From NCBI GenBank assembly GCA_910577685.1, contig CAJTOH010000030.1:1-43586 (forward strand): 43,586 bases of DNA. Reading direction: 5' to 3'. Position 1 is the stretch's first letter; the number at the start of each line of letters is the position of its first letter. The notes under the pieces are model-generated. The model was not told the origin of the DNA. It did no database searches and worked only from the letters and a program-made list of their open reading frames with translations. Made by a program: the position numbers and the translations under genes. Positions 1-7,559 of this stretch are shown here, one piece after another. This stretch comes from an uncultured Dorea sp. (lineage in GTDB: Bacteria > Bacillota > Clostridia > Lachnospirales > Lachnospiraceae).

Positions 1-80
1 CTATATTTTAGCCGGTGTAATACCCGTTAGGTCAATCGCATGGCTGAACTGTTACTAAACAAAAAATAATCTGTTACCGC

Positions 81-1385
81 TCAAACCGACCTCCCAAGAA
101 GGTTCAGCAGAACCCTCGTTATAAATCTGCCGTTCTCCATGGCAAAATCTACCTCTCCGCTGTAACGGGACGCCGTCTTGATAATACTGGCCGTGCCAAT
201 CCCCTCTCCGCTGCCGGATTTTGGAATTCCTTTTCGAAACTTAATGTCGTCGGCGCATGTATTCGTACACTGAATAATAATCTTCTTCCCTTTTTTCCTA
301 ATATAGATATCAATCTCCTGTTCTTTTTTCCCGGAATTGCCGCACCCGTGAATCGCGTTTTCAAACACATTCGCCAGAATCGCAACCCAGTCAATATCGC
401 GGACGGCGATATTATGTACGATTTCCACATCAATATTCACGGCAATCCGTTTCGCTTTTGCCTGCCTTGCGTAAACAGACAGAATACTATTCACAGCGGG
501 ATGGGCGCAAATCGGCTTTGCCCGTCTATTCTCCACATCCTCGCCATACTCGTTAAGATAAGCAAGCAGATTCTCCATATTCCCCTTTTCCACGTAATCC
601 CTAATAAGAAGAATATGGTGGCGCGCATCGTGACGGATACGCGCCGCTTCTTTCTCTGACTCGCCCACTATATCAATCTGGCTTTGCAGAAGCTGTTCAT
701 TCAGTTCTAACAGTTCCTTCTCCGTCTGATAGTGATGCTCCCTGCCCAAATGAATATACAGATGAAGAATCGTATACTGCAGGAATCCCGCCATAGCCAG
801 TACAAAGAACGCACGCACCATATTGAAAATGGAAAATCCCTGAAGATTCGGCCAATACGCCATAATCGCGCCGAGGAATATAGAAATAAAAAGTGCGAAG
901 GTACTGAACCAATCCATCTCTTCAACCAAAAAATCCACTCCGTCCAGAAATTCCTTCCTCAATTTCTTCCAAGTGAAAATCAGGATAACCGAGTAGGATA
1001 AGAAACGTACCAGAATATCCACCCACAGATTTCCGTCAAACCACCATCGCGCCGCGTCCACTCCTAAGAATGTACCCACAGAAAACAGATAGAACGCCGC
1101 CGCTGTCTTATAGAGCGACAGGTAGATGTTTTCCCGGCTCATCAGGCTGCAGAATATCCCGATAACAGGCAGAATAGAGAACGCCGCCATCTTGACAAAA
1201 CTTGTATTAGCGAAAAGATACCATAAACTATAGCTCACGAGAATTAACAGCCCGAAACCGATATAGCAGCAAACCGTCGTCCTCATCGAGAATCTGGGAC
1301 GATCCAGCATCAGAAAAAAAGACATCATCAAAACAACACTCATTCCATTACGTAAAAACGCAATCCAAAAAGAACCGCCTAACAT
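81..1385 (-). CDS. GHKL-family sensor histidine kinase (AgrC-like)
   Basis: This is a membrane sensor kinase of 434 residues. About six hydrophobic segments fill roughly the first 210 residues and are followed by a short coiled linker. The phosphoacceptor region carries RHDARHH near residue 253. The GHKL ATPase domain shows the N-box (NVFENAIHG) and a glycine-rich box (GSGEGIGTASI). The ATG is preceded by a strong GAGGAGGGG site at about 8 nt spacing. It lies downstream of the LytTR regulator at 1577-2306 but is separated from it by a terminator and about 190 bases, so it probably has its own promoter. This fold is typical of kinases that sense peptides or membrane signals and phosphorylate LytTR regulators. 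No agrB or agrD-like gene is visible nearby, so the ligand is unknown. Confidence 0.9.
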   Translation of the reverse strand: MLGGSFWIAFLRNGMSVVLMMSFFLMLDRPRFSMRTTVCCYIGFGLLILVSYSLWYLFANTSFVKMAAFSILPVIGIFCSLMSRENIYLSLYKTAAAFYLFSVGTFLGVDAARWWFDGNLWVDILVRFLSYSVILIFTWKKLRKEFLDGVDFLVEEMDWFSTFALFISIFLGAIMAYWPNLQGFSIFNMVRAFFVLAMAGFLQYTILHLYIHLGREHHYQTEKELLELNEQLLQSQIDIVGESEKEAARIRHDARHHILLIRDYVEKGNMENLLAYLNEYGEDVENRRAKPICAHPAVNSILSVYARQAKAKRIAVNIDVEIVHNIAVRDIDWVAILANVFENAIHGCGNSGKKEQEIDIYIRKKGKKIIIQCTNTCADDIKFRKGIPKSGSGEGIGTASIIKTASRYSGEVDFAMENGRFITRVLLNLLGRSV

Positions 1386-1441
1386 TTTTTGCCCCTCCTC
1401 ACCATATGCCTGTTCGCATATAGTTCAAAATGTGGTAATAC

Positions 1442-1459
1442 TTGTCATTGTTATGACAA
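1442..1459. promoter_or_regulatory. perfect 7-bp inverted repeat upstream of the GHKL kinase
   Basis: TTGTCAT and ATGACAA face each other across a 4-base loop, about 60 bases upstream of the kinase start. The minus-strand arm could also serve as a TTGTCA -35 element. It may be an operator; the regulator is unknown. Confidence 0.4.
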
Positions 1460-1483
1460 CTTTTCCCCACTATATCATAAAGA

Positions 1484-1512
1484 GGATAACTATCCCTGCG
1501 CATGGGATAACT
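1484..1512 (-). promoter_or_regulatory. putative LytTR-type direct repeat operator
   Basis: Two copies of GGATAACT (plus strand), read as AGTTATCC on the minus strand, start exactly 21 bp apart at 1484 and 1505. LytTR regulators bind pairs of 9-bp direct repeats with about 12 bp between them, which gives the same period. The core GTT is present but the flanks match the consensus only partly. The site lies between the LytTR regulator gene and the kinase gene, so it could let the regulator control its partner kinase. Confidence 0.4.
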
Positions 1513-1529
1513 TATCATATATCTGGGAC

Positions 1530-1570
1530 AAAAAAAGAGCCTCGGAACACACTGTCCCAAAGCCCCTTTA
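1530..1570 (-). terminator. rho-independent terminator after the LytTR regulator
   Basis: On the minus strand a stem of about 13 pairs with one bulge (AAAGGGGCTTTGGGA against TTCCGAGGCTCTTT) is followed by seven T residues. It begins 6 bases after the regulator stop codon. Confidence 0.75.
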
Positions 1571-1576
1571 ACGCTT

Positions 1577-2306
1577 CTATTCGCTTTTAAAATAATAGGA
1601 AAAATAGACCTTTTTGAATTCTGCAGATACATTTCTCGGAATATAGACCCTGCGCTCGTTACCCATAAGAATCTCTTCTTTCTCCACGGAAACGACATGG
1701 TTTAGATTTACAATATAAGAGCGCCCGCACCTCCTGAACTGGGCAAAACGCTCCAATATCTCCCACAGTTCTCTTGCCGTCATACGCACCCGACATTCCT
1801 CTGAATCCAGATACAACATCTGATAGTTCTTCTGAGACTCACAGTAAACAATATCGTCAGCTTTCATCTGACGAATCCCGCCCCCCGCGACCTTCATCAC
1901 GATCTGCTCCTCCTCTGCCTTCTTCATCTGCCTGAACGCGCTATCCATGGCATGGAACAATCTCGCCTGATCCAGCGGTTTCACAATATATTGGAGCGCA
2001 TCTACTCCGTAGGCTTCAAGCGCGTACTCCCTCGACGTAGTGAGAAAAATGATGAACGTGCCGCACTGCTGCCTCCTCAGTTCCTCCGCCGCCTCGATCC
2101 CGGTCTTCCCCGACATAAAAATATCCAGAATCAAAAGATCCGGCGCATACTCCTTCTCCGTAATCCTCTCAAGCAGCTCTTCCGCACTCAGAAACCGGTC
2201 TATCCTGTATTCATCCGTCTCCTTAGATTGCTGATAAGCCGCCAAAGAATCTTCAATTATGTCCAGCTCTCTCATCATCGTCACAAAGCGCAATGAAATA
2301 CACCAA
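1577..2306 (-). CDS. LytTR-family response regulator with a frameshifted N-terminus
   Basis: This is a response regulator with a receiver domain (phospho-Asp in LLILDIF, conserved Lys in IVKPLD) and a C-terminal LytTR DNA-binding domain (residues about 135-240). In the main frame the receiver lacks its first strand and acidic pocket. An overlapping frame, starting at TTG 2306 (9 nt after an AAGGGA site) or GTG 2303, reads YFIALCDDDER and then runs out of frame. Joining the two frames at the GAGAGAG tract (2267-2273) gives a textbook receiver start, CDDDERELDIIEDS. The join needs a +1 or -2 shift. The GTG at 2314, which would open the long frame, has its ribosome site only about 2 nt away and gives a nonsense N-terminus. 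The gene is either a recent mutant, a slippage-dependent gene or a sequence error. It follows the chemoreceptor gene by about 26 bases, probably in one operon. Confidence 0.8.
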
Positions 2307-2332
2307 GGCGACACTTCCCTTCTAAAACCCTT

Positions 2333-3280
2333 CTATTCCTCAGAGGTATATTCCTCTATAATCGGCGTAACCTGTGATAATAGGTTCTCAATATCCTCAA
2401 ACATGGCGCTCTTCGTCGTACCGTGTCTGGCCGCCTTATTGATATGTTTCACCACTTCCTGATACTGCCCCTTTACCTGATCAAAGAACCCGCACAGAAT
2501 CTGCAGCGCGTTCTTGGACTGACCAATCACGCCTGATATCTCCGTATGTACGTTTACCGCTCCCTCCGCAGATTGGGTAATCTCATCAAACATATCATAG
2601 GTCTTCTGCACTTTCTGCAGACTCTCCCCCAGAGCCTCCTGAGAAGTGCCGATACTGCTGTTTAGCTGATCGGTTCCCTTCTCTACTTCCTGAATCCCGG
2701 AATCCACTTCCTTCGTCAGGTCCTTGATCTCGTCCGCAAGCTTCTTGACCTCCACTGCCACCACGGCAAAACCTCTTCCCTGCTCGCCTGCCCGCGCCGC
2801 CTCAATGGAGGCATTGATGGCAAGGATATTCGTCTGGTCGGCAATGGATACGATCTTATCGGTACACTGCTTGATCTTCTCCACGGCCTTCTGCAGCTCC
2901 ACAAAGGTATGCTCCATCTCGCTGAAATAATCCGCCACCTGCATGGAGCTGCTCTTAAGATCCGTCACCTCGTCCTGAGCATGCTGAACCGACTGGGCAA
3001 CCGTCTCTTTCACCTCTGCAAACCCGGCCGACGCCTGCTCGATGCTCGTAAAATTCTGTTCAAAATCCGTAAGCCTCTCCTGAAAGCTCTCCGTCTCCTT
3101 TAGAACCGAATCAAAAGAACCCCTGATCTCATTCAGCTCCCACAGGGAATCTACTTCTTTCTGAACCATTTCTTTATGGTAATCTTTCAGCGTAGTCATA
3201 ACATGTACGACCGGATACAGGTTTTCCTCATTCTCCGATGCAATATCTTCTTCACATTTATTCTTTTTCCAAAAAAACAT
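2333..3280 (-). CDS. soluble methyl-accepting chemotaxis protein
   Basis: This is a cytoplasmic chemoreceptor of 315 residues with no transmembrane segment and no recognisable sensor domain. A predicted coiled-coil N-terminal half is followed by the conserved signalling tip, IADQTNILAINASIEAARAG near residues 145-165, which contacts CheA and CheW in this family. The ATG is preceded by AAAGGGGG at about 6 nt. It lies 12 bases downstream of the FIST sensor gene, so the FIST protein may supply the sensing function and this protein the output. The tail lacks an obvious CheR-binding pentapeptide. No che or flagellar gene is in the window, so its partner kinase must be elsewhere or the output may not be motility. 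Confidence 0.9.
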   Translation of the reverse strand: MFFWKKNKCEEDIASENEENLYPVVHVMTTLKDYHKEMVQKEVDSLWELNEIRGSFDSVLKETESFQERLTDFEQNFTSIEQASAGFAEVKETVAQSVQHAQDEVTDLKSSSMQVADYFSEMEHTFVELQKAVEKIKQCTDKIVSIADQTNILAINASIEAARAGEQGRGFAVVAVEVKKLADEIKDLTKEVDSGIQEVEKGTDQLNSSIGTSQEALGESLQKVQKTYDMFDEITQSAEGAVNVHTEISGVIGQSKNALQILCGFFDQVKGQYQEVVKHINKAARHGTTKSAMFEDIENLLSQVTPIIEEYTSEE

Positions 3281-3292
3281 CTCTATCCCCCT

Positions 3293-4348
3293 TTACTCAA
3301 ACACCACGCAGGTCATGGACTGGTTCACGAACCGGTTGTTATAATGTTCTCCATATCCCACAAGGCCGGCATGGTTCCCCACCTTCTCCATATCCTTGAG
3401 ATACTCCTGCATATAGTGATTCTCGGTAAAGAGCAGATACCGGAACAGGCAGTTCACGGAAAATACGGCCGAAACTCTCTGGAAGTCCTGATGGATCTGC
3501 CGGATTGTATTCCTTACGGTTGCCCGGTAGTCTCCAAGCTCTAACAATACCAGAACGTCCGAGTCGTTTACCTGCCGGAAACAGACAAGGGAATCCCCCT
3601 TTACTTCTTTGATTGATATGATACAGACATCGTCCCCGTTCAGTTTTCCGAAGGGATTCTGGAACGTACGCGTCGTAATCTCCTGTTCTGTCACATGTAA
3701 GATCTCCTGATAAACCTGCTTCGCCGGTCTGCCGTTCAGGGAGCCCAGCACATAATTCGCCTTATCGGTCCGAGAAGCGATGAACCTGTGGTTCTCCATC
3801 TGATGATAGATATTCTCCTTGTATGCTTTCACCCTGCCGCCCTGATTCTTCACCAAAGCGTAGGCTACGGCATCCTCATAGATCTTGCCGTTTGCAGATA
3901 CCTTGCCGCCGTCGCCGGTTCCGCCTACCAGCGATATATTCTTGCGCTTCAGCACGGAATAGATCGTAGTCAGCACGCAGGCATCGTTCCCTGAGCAGAA
4001 ATCAATGCAGACCGTATCATTCTGGGTAGCCCTGATACCGTTCACATCCTGCACCATCCGGTCAATATATCGGACAGGCATCACCGACACCTTCTCAAGC
4101 ACATTCGCCGCCACAGTTACCCCTTCCGTAAACGCAACGACGCCTACCCCTTTCTCCACAACCTGTGAATCGTAACACATACCGATACATCCGATACTCG
4201 GGACTCCCGGATAGAGTTCCTCCAACTCTTTTACATGTCTTTCAAACTGCTCACTGTTGGAAAACAGCATAAGGAGCTGCGGGCTACTGATACCACGAAC
4301 CGCTTCCTGCAGGTTTCCACTCTGGCTTTTTCCAAAAATCTGTTTCAT
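3293..4348 (-). CDS. FIST-domain sensory protein
   Basis: This 351-residue soluble protein has FIST_N and FIST_C signatures: VPSIGCIGMCYDS near residue 53, the glycine-rich SLVGGTGDGG near residue 140, and a C-terminal half ending in GLVGYGEHYNNRFVNQSM. FIST is a known sensory domain thought to bind small ligands, and it is often next to chemotaxis and phosphatase genes. The start at 4348 (MKQIFGKS) is chosen because GAGGAAC lies about 8 nt upstream; an in-frame extension to 4399 has no ribosome site and no family support. It is the first gene of a probable FIST, chemoreceptor and LytTR regulator operon with its own promoter at 4423-4452. It sits directly after the sensory hydrogenase and phosphatase genes. 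Confidence 0.85.
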   Translation of the reverse strand: MKQIFGKSQSGNLQEAVRGISSPQLLMLFSNSEQFERHVKELEELYPGVPSIGCIGMCYDSQVVEKGVGVVAFTEGVTVAANVLEKVSVMPVRYIDRMVQDVNGIRATQNDTVCIDFCSGNDACVLTTIYSVLKRKNISLVGGTGDGGKVSANGKIYEDAVAYALVKNQGGRVKAYKENIYHQMENHRFIASRTDKANYVLGSLNGRPAKQVYQEILHVTEQEITTRTFQNPFGKLNGDDVCIISIKEVKGDSLVCFRQVNDSDVLVLLELGDYRATVRNTIRQIHQDFQRVSAVFSVNCLFRYLLFTENHYMQEYLKDMEKVGNHAGLVGYGEHYNNRFVNQSMTCVVFE

Positions 4349-4422
4349 TATGTAGTTCCTCTCTTTGCTCGTCGTAATTACATGTGGTCCCAAAACCATA
4401 TATAAGATAAAACAGTGAATAT

Positions 4423-4452
4423 ATTATATGTGATAACCATATAAAACGTCAA
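4423..4452 (-). promoter_or_regulatory. sigma-A type promoter for the FIST operon
   Basis: TTGACG (4447-4452) and a perfect TATAAT (4423-4428) are separated by 18 bp on the minus strand, about 75 bases upstream of the FIST start codon. This makes FIST, chemoreceptor and regulator a transcription unit separable from the phosphatase gene. Confidence 0.65.
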
Positions 4453-4472
4453 TTGTATTTTCCGCATTTCCT

Positions 4473-5645
4473 TCAATAATACTTTACATTGACCGTCTTT
4501 CCCAGATTCCCGGCACATTCTTTTAACTGCTCCACCAGGTTCATCCGTACGCTTAGGTCAAAGGGCAGATTGGAGTTCTTGTGCGCAACGTTCATCGCTT
4601 TCCCCACGAATAAGTTTAATTCCGTACACTCTTCTATAATCAGCTTCGCCAGTTTCGCCGCGCCGTTGTCAGCGTCCAACTCGTCAAAAAACGCCTCGTC
4701 GAATTCGTCATGCTCATATCGTTTCAGAAGCGAAAGCGCCTTCCCAATGGTCAGGACGCCTTCCGTAACCAGATCAAGCCCCTCGATCGCCGCGGTAGGC
4801 GGAACCGCCGGGTCCGCATAGTTTACGGACGTCACAATCTCCCTTTTTAATACTCTGGACGTAATATTCGCGCTGGTACCGCCGCAGACAACCTTCTTCC
4901 CCTCCTGCTTCATGAAATCGCGGACTACCCTCTCGTCGTCCTCCCTGTGCGTCGGGGGACCGGTAAATATATTGATGATCCGGCGTTCTATCACCCTTGC
5001 CACCGCAACCGTCGTATCGTCTCCCGGCTTTCCTCCGTACAGGTCGTCGCAGAGCTGGCTCAGCATGGCTGCAAGACGGGACGCCGAAAGGGTCTGCTTC
5101 GTACACTTCAAAGAGTAATCCGCCATATCCTTCCAAGTCCACCCCAGATTCATAAGTTCTCCCTCGCCCGCCCAGATCACCCCGTCGCTCATCAGCACGA
5201 AGCAATCCTTAAGCCTTACGTCAAAGCGGTACTCCCGGATGGATTTACCCTCGATCATCCTCTCCTGATAAGGGTAATCCACAATCTTCCCGTCTCTTAC
5301 GAAGATACACAGGGGATTATCGAACTCCACCAGATACGCTTCCCCGTTATGGAAGATCTGCAGGATGCTGAACGTCGCATACGCCACTTCCCGGACCTTA
5401 CAGACCGGCAGCGTCTTGGCAATGGTCTCGACGCAGGACTCAATGGCCGCCCCTTCAAGAAACATGGTTCCCAGAATCTTGGAAGTGAGGGTCGCCAAAA
5501 TATTCGCCTTGACCCCGCTTCCCATGCCGTCTGCAAGAATCACAATCTGTGAATCCTTAGTCTTCAATACCTCAACCTTGTCCCCGCACAGCTCTTCCCC
5601 GTGCTTGTTCAGGCTTTTCCAGGATATATCTACACTCACACTCAT
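4473..5645 (-). CDS. SpoIIE-like PP2C serine/threonine phosphatase
   Basis: This 390-residue protein has a PP2C/SpoIIE domain in about residues 1-215. The metal-binding aspartates appear in ILADGMGSG (near residue 42), VLMSDGVIW and GDDTTVAVA. About 175 further residues form a C-terminal region of unknown fold, with no membrane segment. The start at 5645 is set by AGAGGAAG about 8 nt upstream; an upstream ATG at 5663 lies inside the hydrogenase-like gene and lacks a good site. The stop of the sensory hydrogenase is one base before this start, so the two are translationally linked. PP2C phosphatases next to PAS-type [FeFe]-hydrogenases define the phosphatase-linked sensory group (C3 in the HydDB scheme). 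The likely role is output of a H2 or redox signal by protein dephosphorylation; the target is unknown. Confidence 0.9.
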   Translation of the reverse strand: MSVSVDISWKSLNKHGEELCGDKVEVLKTKDSQIVILADGMGSGVKANILATLTSKILGTMFLEGAAIESCVETIAKTLPVCKVREVAYATFSILQIFHNGEAYLVEFDNPLCIFVRDGKIVDYPYQERMIEGKSIREYRFDVRLKDCFVLMSDGVIWAGEGELMNLGWTWKDMADYSLKCTKQTLSASRLAAMLSQLCDDLYGGKPGDDTTVAVARVIERRIINIFTGPPTHREDDERVVRDFMKQEGKKVVCGGTSANITSRVLKREIVTSVNYADPAVPPTAAIEGLDLVTEGVLTIGKALSLLKRYEHDEFDEAFFDELDADNGAAKLAKLIIEECTELNLFVGKAMNVAHKNSNLPFDLSVRMNLVEQLKECAGNLGKTVNVKYY

Positions 5646-5646
5646 A

Positions 5647-7359
5647 CTATTCTTCCTCTTCAAACAGAATCGAGTCCCGCAGCTTCGACAGCGTTACCTT
5701 AGTCTCCGCCGTAGTCTCCCCCAGCAGCCCTGCGATCTCCTGGGCAACCATCATCTGCTTGTCAATGACCTTCTGCGCCATCTCCACAGTCTCAATCTTA
5801 AGGTTATAATGCTGTTCCTTCGCCTTCTCTTCTTTCGTGATATCCTGATAGGTCACAAGCACGGACTCAAGACGGTCGATATATATGATCGTCTCAACCA
5901 CTTTTAGCTTCACGGTTTCCAGATTCATCTTCTTGTGAATGATCTGCCGCTTAGTCGCCAGCACTTCGGAGATATCCCTGTCGTCGATAAACTCGAAGAT
6001 ATACCGTTCCAGCGCCTCTTCCCTTGATACCCCAAGCATCTCCATAGCTTTCTTATTACATTCACGGATCCGCATATCCTTGCCGATAATCATAATCATG
6101 CTCGGCGTCACATCCATAACCACATTGGACATGGACTCTGCCTGGGCAAGCGCGTAAGGCAGGCACATGCCGATCTCCGCCTTCTTCTGGAACACAGCCG
6201 CAGCCTTTGCCCGACAGGTAGCATATCCGCACGCTCCACAGTTGAGTTCGTCCTCTCTGGTGTATTTGCCCATAGCATGCAGAATCTCCTGCAGCTTTTG
6301 GGCGTCGGGCTGCCGGTCAACCACGCGGCGGTCCTTGAACTCCTTAGAAAGATCAAGGGAGCTTCCGTCGATCCCCTTTGCTTCTTCCCTGTGCTTCACC
6401 CGGCTTTCGATATCCATCTTCGCGCGGATCAGCGACTGCTGCCATTTATCCGAGGCAGGCCCCTTGATACATCCGCCTTCACATACATTCACCTCGAAAA
6501 AACACTTTGAAATCTCGCCCTTCTTCAGCTCTTCAAATAATTCCATACAGTTCTTAAGGCCGTCGATATGTACTTTATAATAGGAATCTTCTGCCGTGCC
6601 TGCCAGCACGGACCGGATGACGCCGCCGCTTACCGGATAGAGCCGGTTCACCTTGGGGCTCGGGTTGCCCATAGGCTGGTCGGCGCACCGGTGGATGTCG
6701 ATTCCTTCCGCCTTCCACCACTTCGTGATCTCCTCGAATGTCAGGATCGCATCTACCGCGCCTCTCACGCGCTCGTCCCCGATTGCCTCTTCCTTCTTTG
6801 CGATACACGGCCCTAAGAAGACAACCTTCGTATCTTCCCCGTAAATGCTCTTAATCAGCCGGCCATGGGCCACCATGGGAGACACCACCGGAGCCATCAA
6901 AGGAACCAAGGAGGGATAGTATTTCTCGATCAGGTCGTTGACGCTGGGACAGCATGTGGTGATAATGTTCTCCATCGTTCCCTCTTCAAGAAGCCTTGCG
7001 TACTCTTTTGTGACAAGGGCCGCACCCTCCGCCGTCTCCCGCACTTCAAAGAAACCAAGACGCATCAGGGCATCCGCCACCTGCCCGGGCGTATCGTACT
7101 CTAAGACTCCCAGATAGGACGGGGCGATGGATATTACGGTCTTCATCCCCTGCCTTAAGTAGCCCTTCACCCGGTCCATGTCGCTTGCAAACGTCTTCGC
7201 ATTCTGAGGACAGACTTCCAGACAGTGCCCGCAGTTAATGCAGTGATCCTTCATGATATGCGCCTGTTCATTCTCCACCGAGATCGCCTTCACCTCGCAA
7301 TGACGTACGCATTTATAACAATGTCTACAGCTTGCATCCCTAAAATCAATTACCCGCAT
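5647..7359 (-). CDS. hydS: sensory [FeFe]-hydrogenase with PAS domain (HydS type)
   Basis: This 570-residue protein has an N-terminal two-cluster ferredoxin domain (cysteines 11, 14, 17, 21 and a second set near 40-50). An H-cluster domain follows, with L1 as TTCCPS (C136, C137), L2 as GPCIAKKEE (C185) and L3 as EVNVCEGGCIKGP (C293, C297). Next come a four-cysteine Fe-S motif (CGACGYATC, residues about 376-401), a PAS domain (about 412-510) and a coiled-coil tail. L2 has Gly where catalytic enzymes have Met, and L3 lacks the GGGQP ending. This architecture matches group C putative sensory hydrogenases, not respiratory or fermentative ones. It is the first gene after a consensus promoter and is tightly coupled to the phosphatase gene. 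It probably senses H2 or redox state; catalytic activity is likely low. Confidence 0.92.
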   Translation of the reverse strand: MRVIDFRDASCRHCYKCVRHCEVKAISVENEQAHIMKDHCINCGHCLEVCPQNAKTFASDMDRVKGYLRQGMKTVISIAPSYLGVLEYDTPGQVADALMRLGFFEVRETAEGAALVTKEYARLLEEGTMENIITTCCPSVNDLIEKYYPSLVPLMAPVVSPMVAHGRLIKSIYGEDTKVVFLGPCIAKKEEAIGDERVRGAVDAILTFEEITKWWKAEGIDIHRCADQPMGNPSPKVNRLYPVSGGVIRSVLAGTAEDSYYKVHIDGLKNCMELFEELKKGEISKCFFEVNVCEGGCIKGPASDKWQQSLIRAKMDIESRVKHREEAKGIDGSSLDLSKEFKDRRVVDRQPDAQKLQEILHAMGKYTREDELNCGACGYATCRAKAAAVFQKKAEIGMCLPYALAQAESMSNVVMDVTPSMIMIIGKDMRIRECNKKAMEMLGVSREEALERYIFEFIDDRDISEVLATKRQIIHKKMNLETVKLKVVETIIYIDRLESVLVTYQDITKEEKAKEQHYNLKIETVEMAQKVIDKQMMVAQEIAGLLGETTAETKVTLSKLRDSILFEEEE

Positions 7360-7387
7360 TATCTCGCCTCCAGTTTGATTTCTTTCC

Positions 7388-7416
7388 TAATTATACCAAA
7401 ACACGGATACCCTCTC
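7388..7416 (-). promoter_or_regulatory. sigma-A type promoter for hydS and the phosphatase gene
   Basis: TTGAGA (7411-7416) and a perfect TATAAT (7388-7393) are spaced 17 bp apart on the minus strand, about 28 bases upstream of the hydS start codon. Confidence 0.7.
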
Positions 7417-7480
7417 AAGTTTTTTTGACAAGTTTTTCACGCTCCTTAACGCATAAGGACTCCGAACCCGAAAATAAGAA

Positions 7481-7513
7481 ATAGCACCCCGCTCCGAAAA
7501 AGTAAGGTGCTAT
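7481..7513 (-). terminator. terminator of the hydCBA operon
   Basis: ATAGCACC and GGTGCTAT form a perfect 8-bp stem with a 17-base loop, followed on the minus strand by a T-rich run. It lies about 46 bases after the hydA stop and before the hydS promoter, which separates the two hydrogenase units. Confidence 0.65.
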
Positions 7514-7559
7514 CTCTATCTGTAAATTATAAGGCCGGAAACGGATAGGTTTATTCTCC

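Noticed and set aside
1..80. Direct repeats of CTGTTAC near the left window edge
   Set aside because: Two 7-base copies are too short to support a feature, and no inverted pairing with a T-run is clear.
2303..2314. GTG at 2314 as the true start of the LytTR regulator
   Set aside because: It gives an N-terminus without the receiver acidic pocket and sits only 2 bases after the ribosome site; the overlapping CDDDE frame is better placed.
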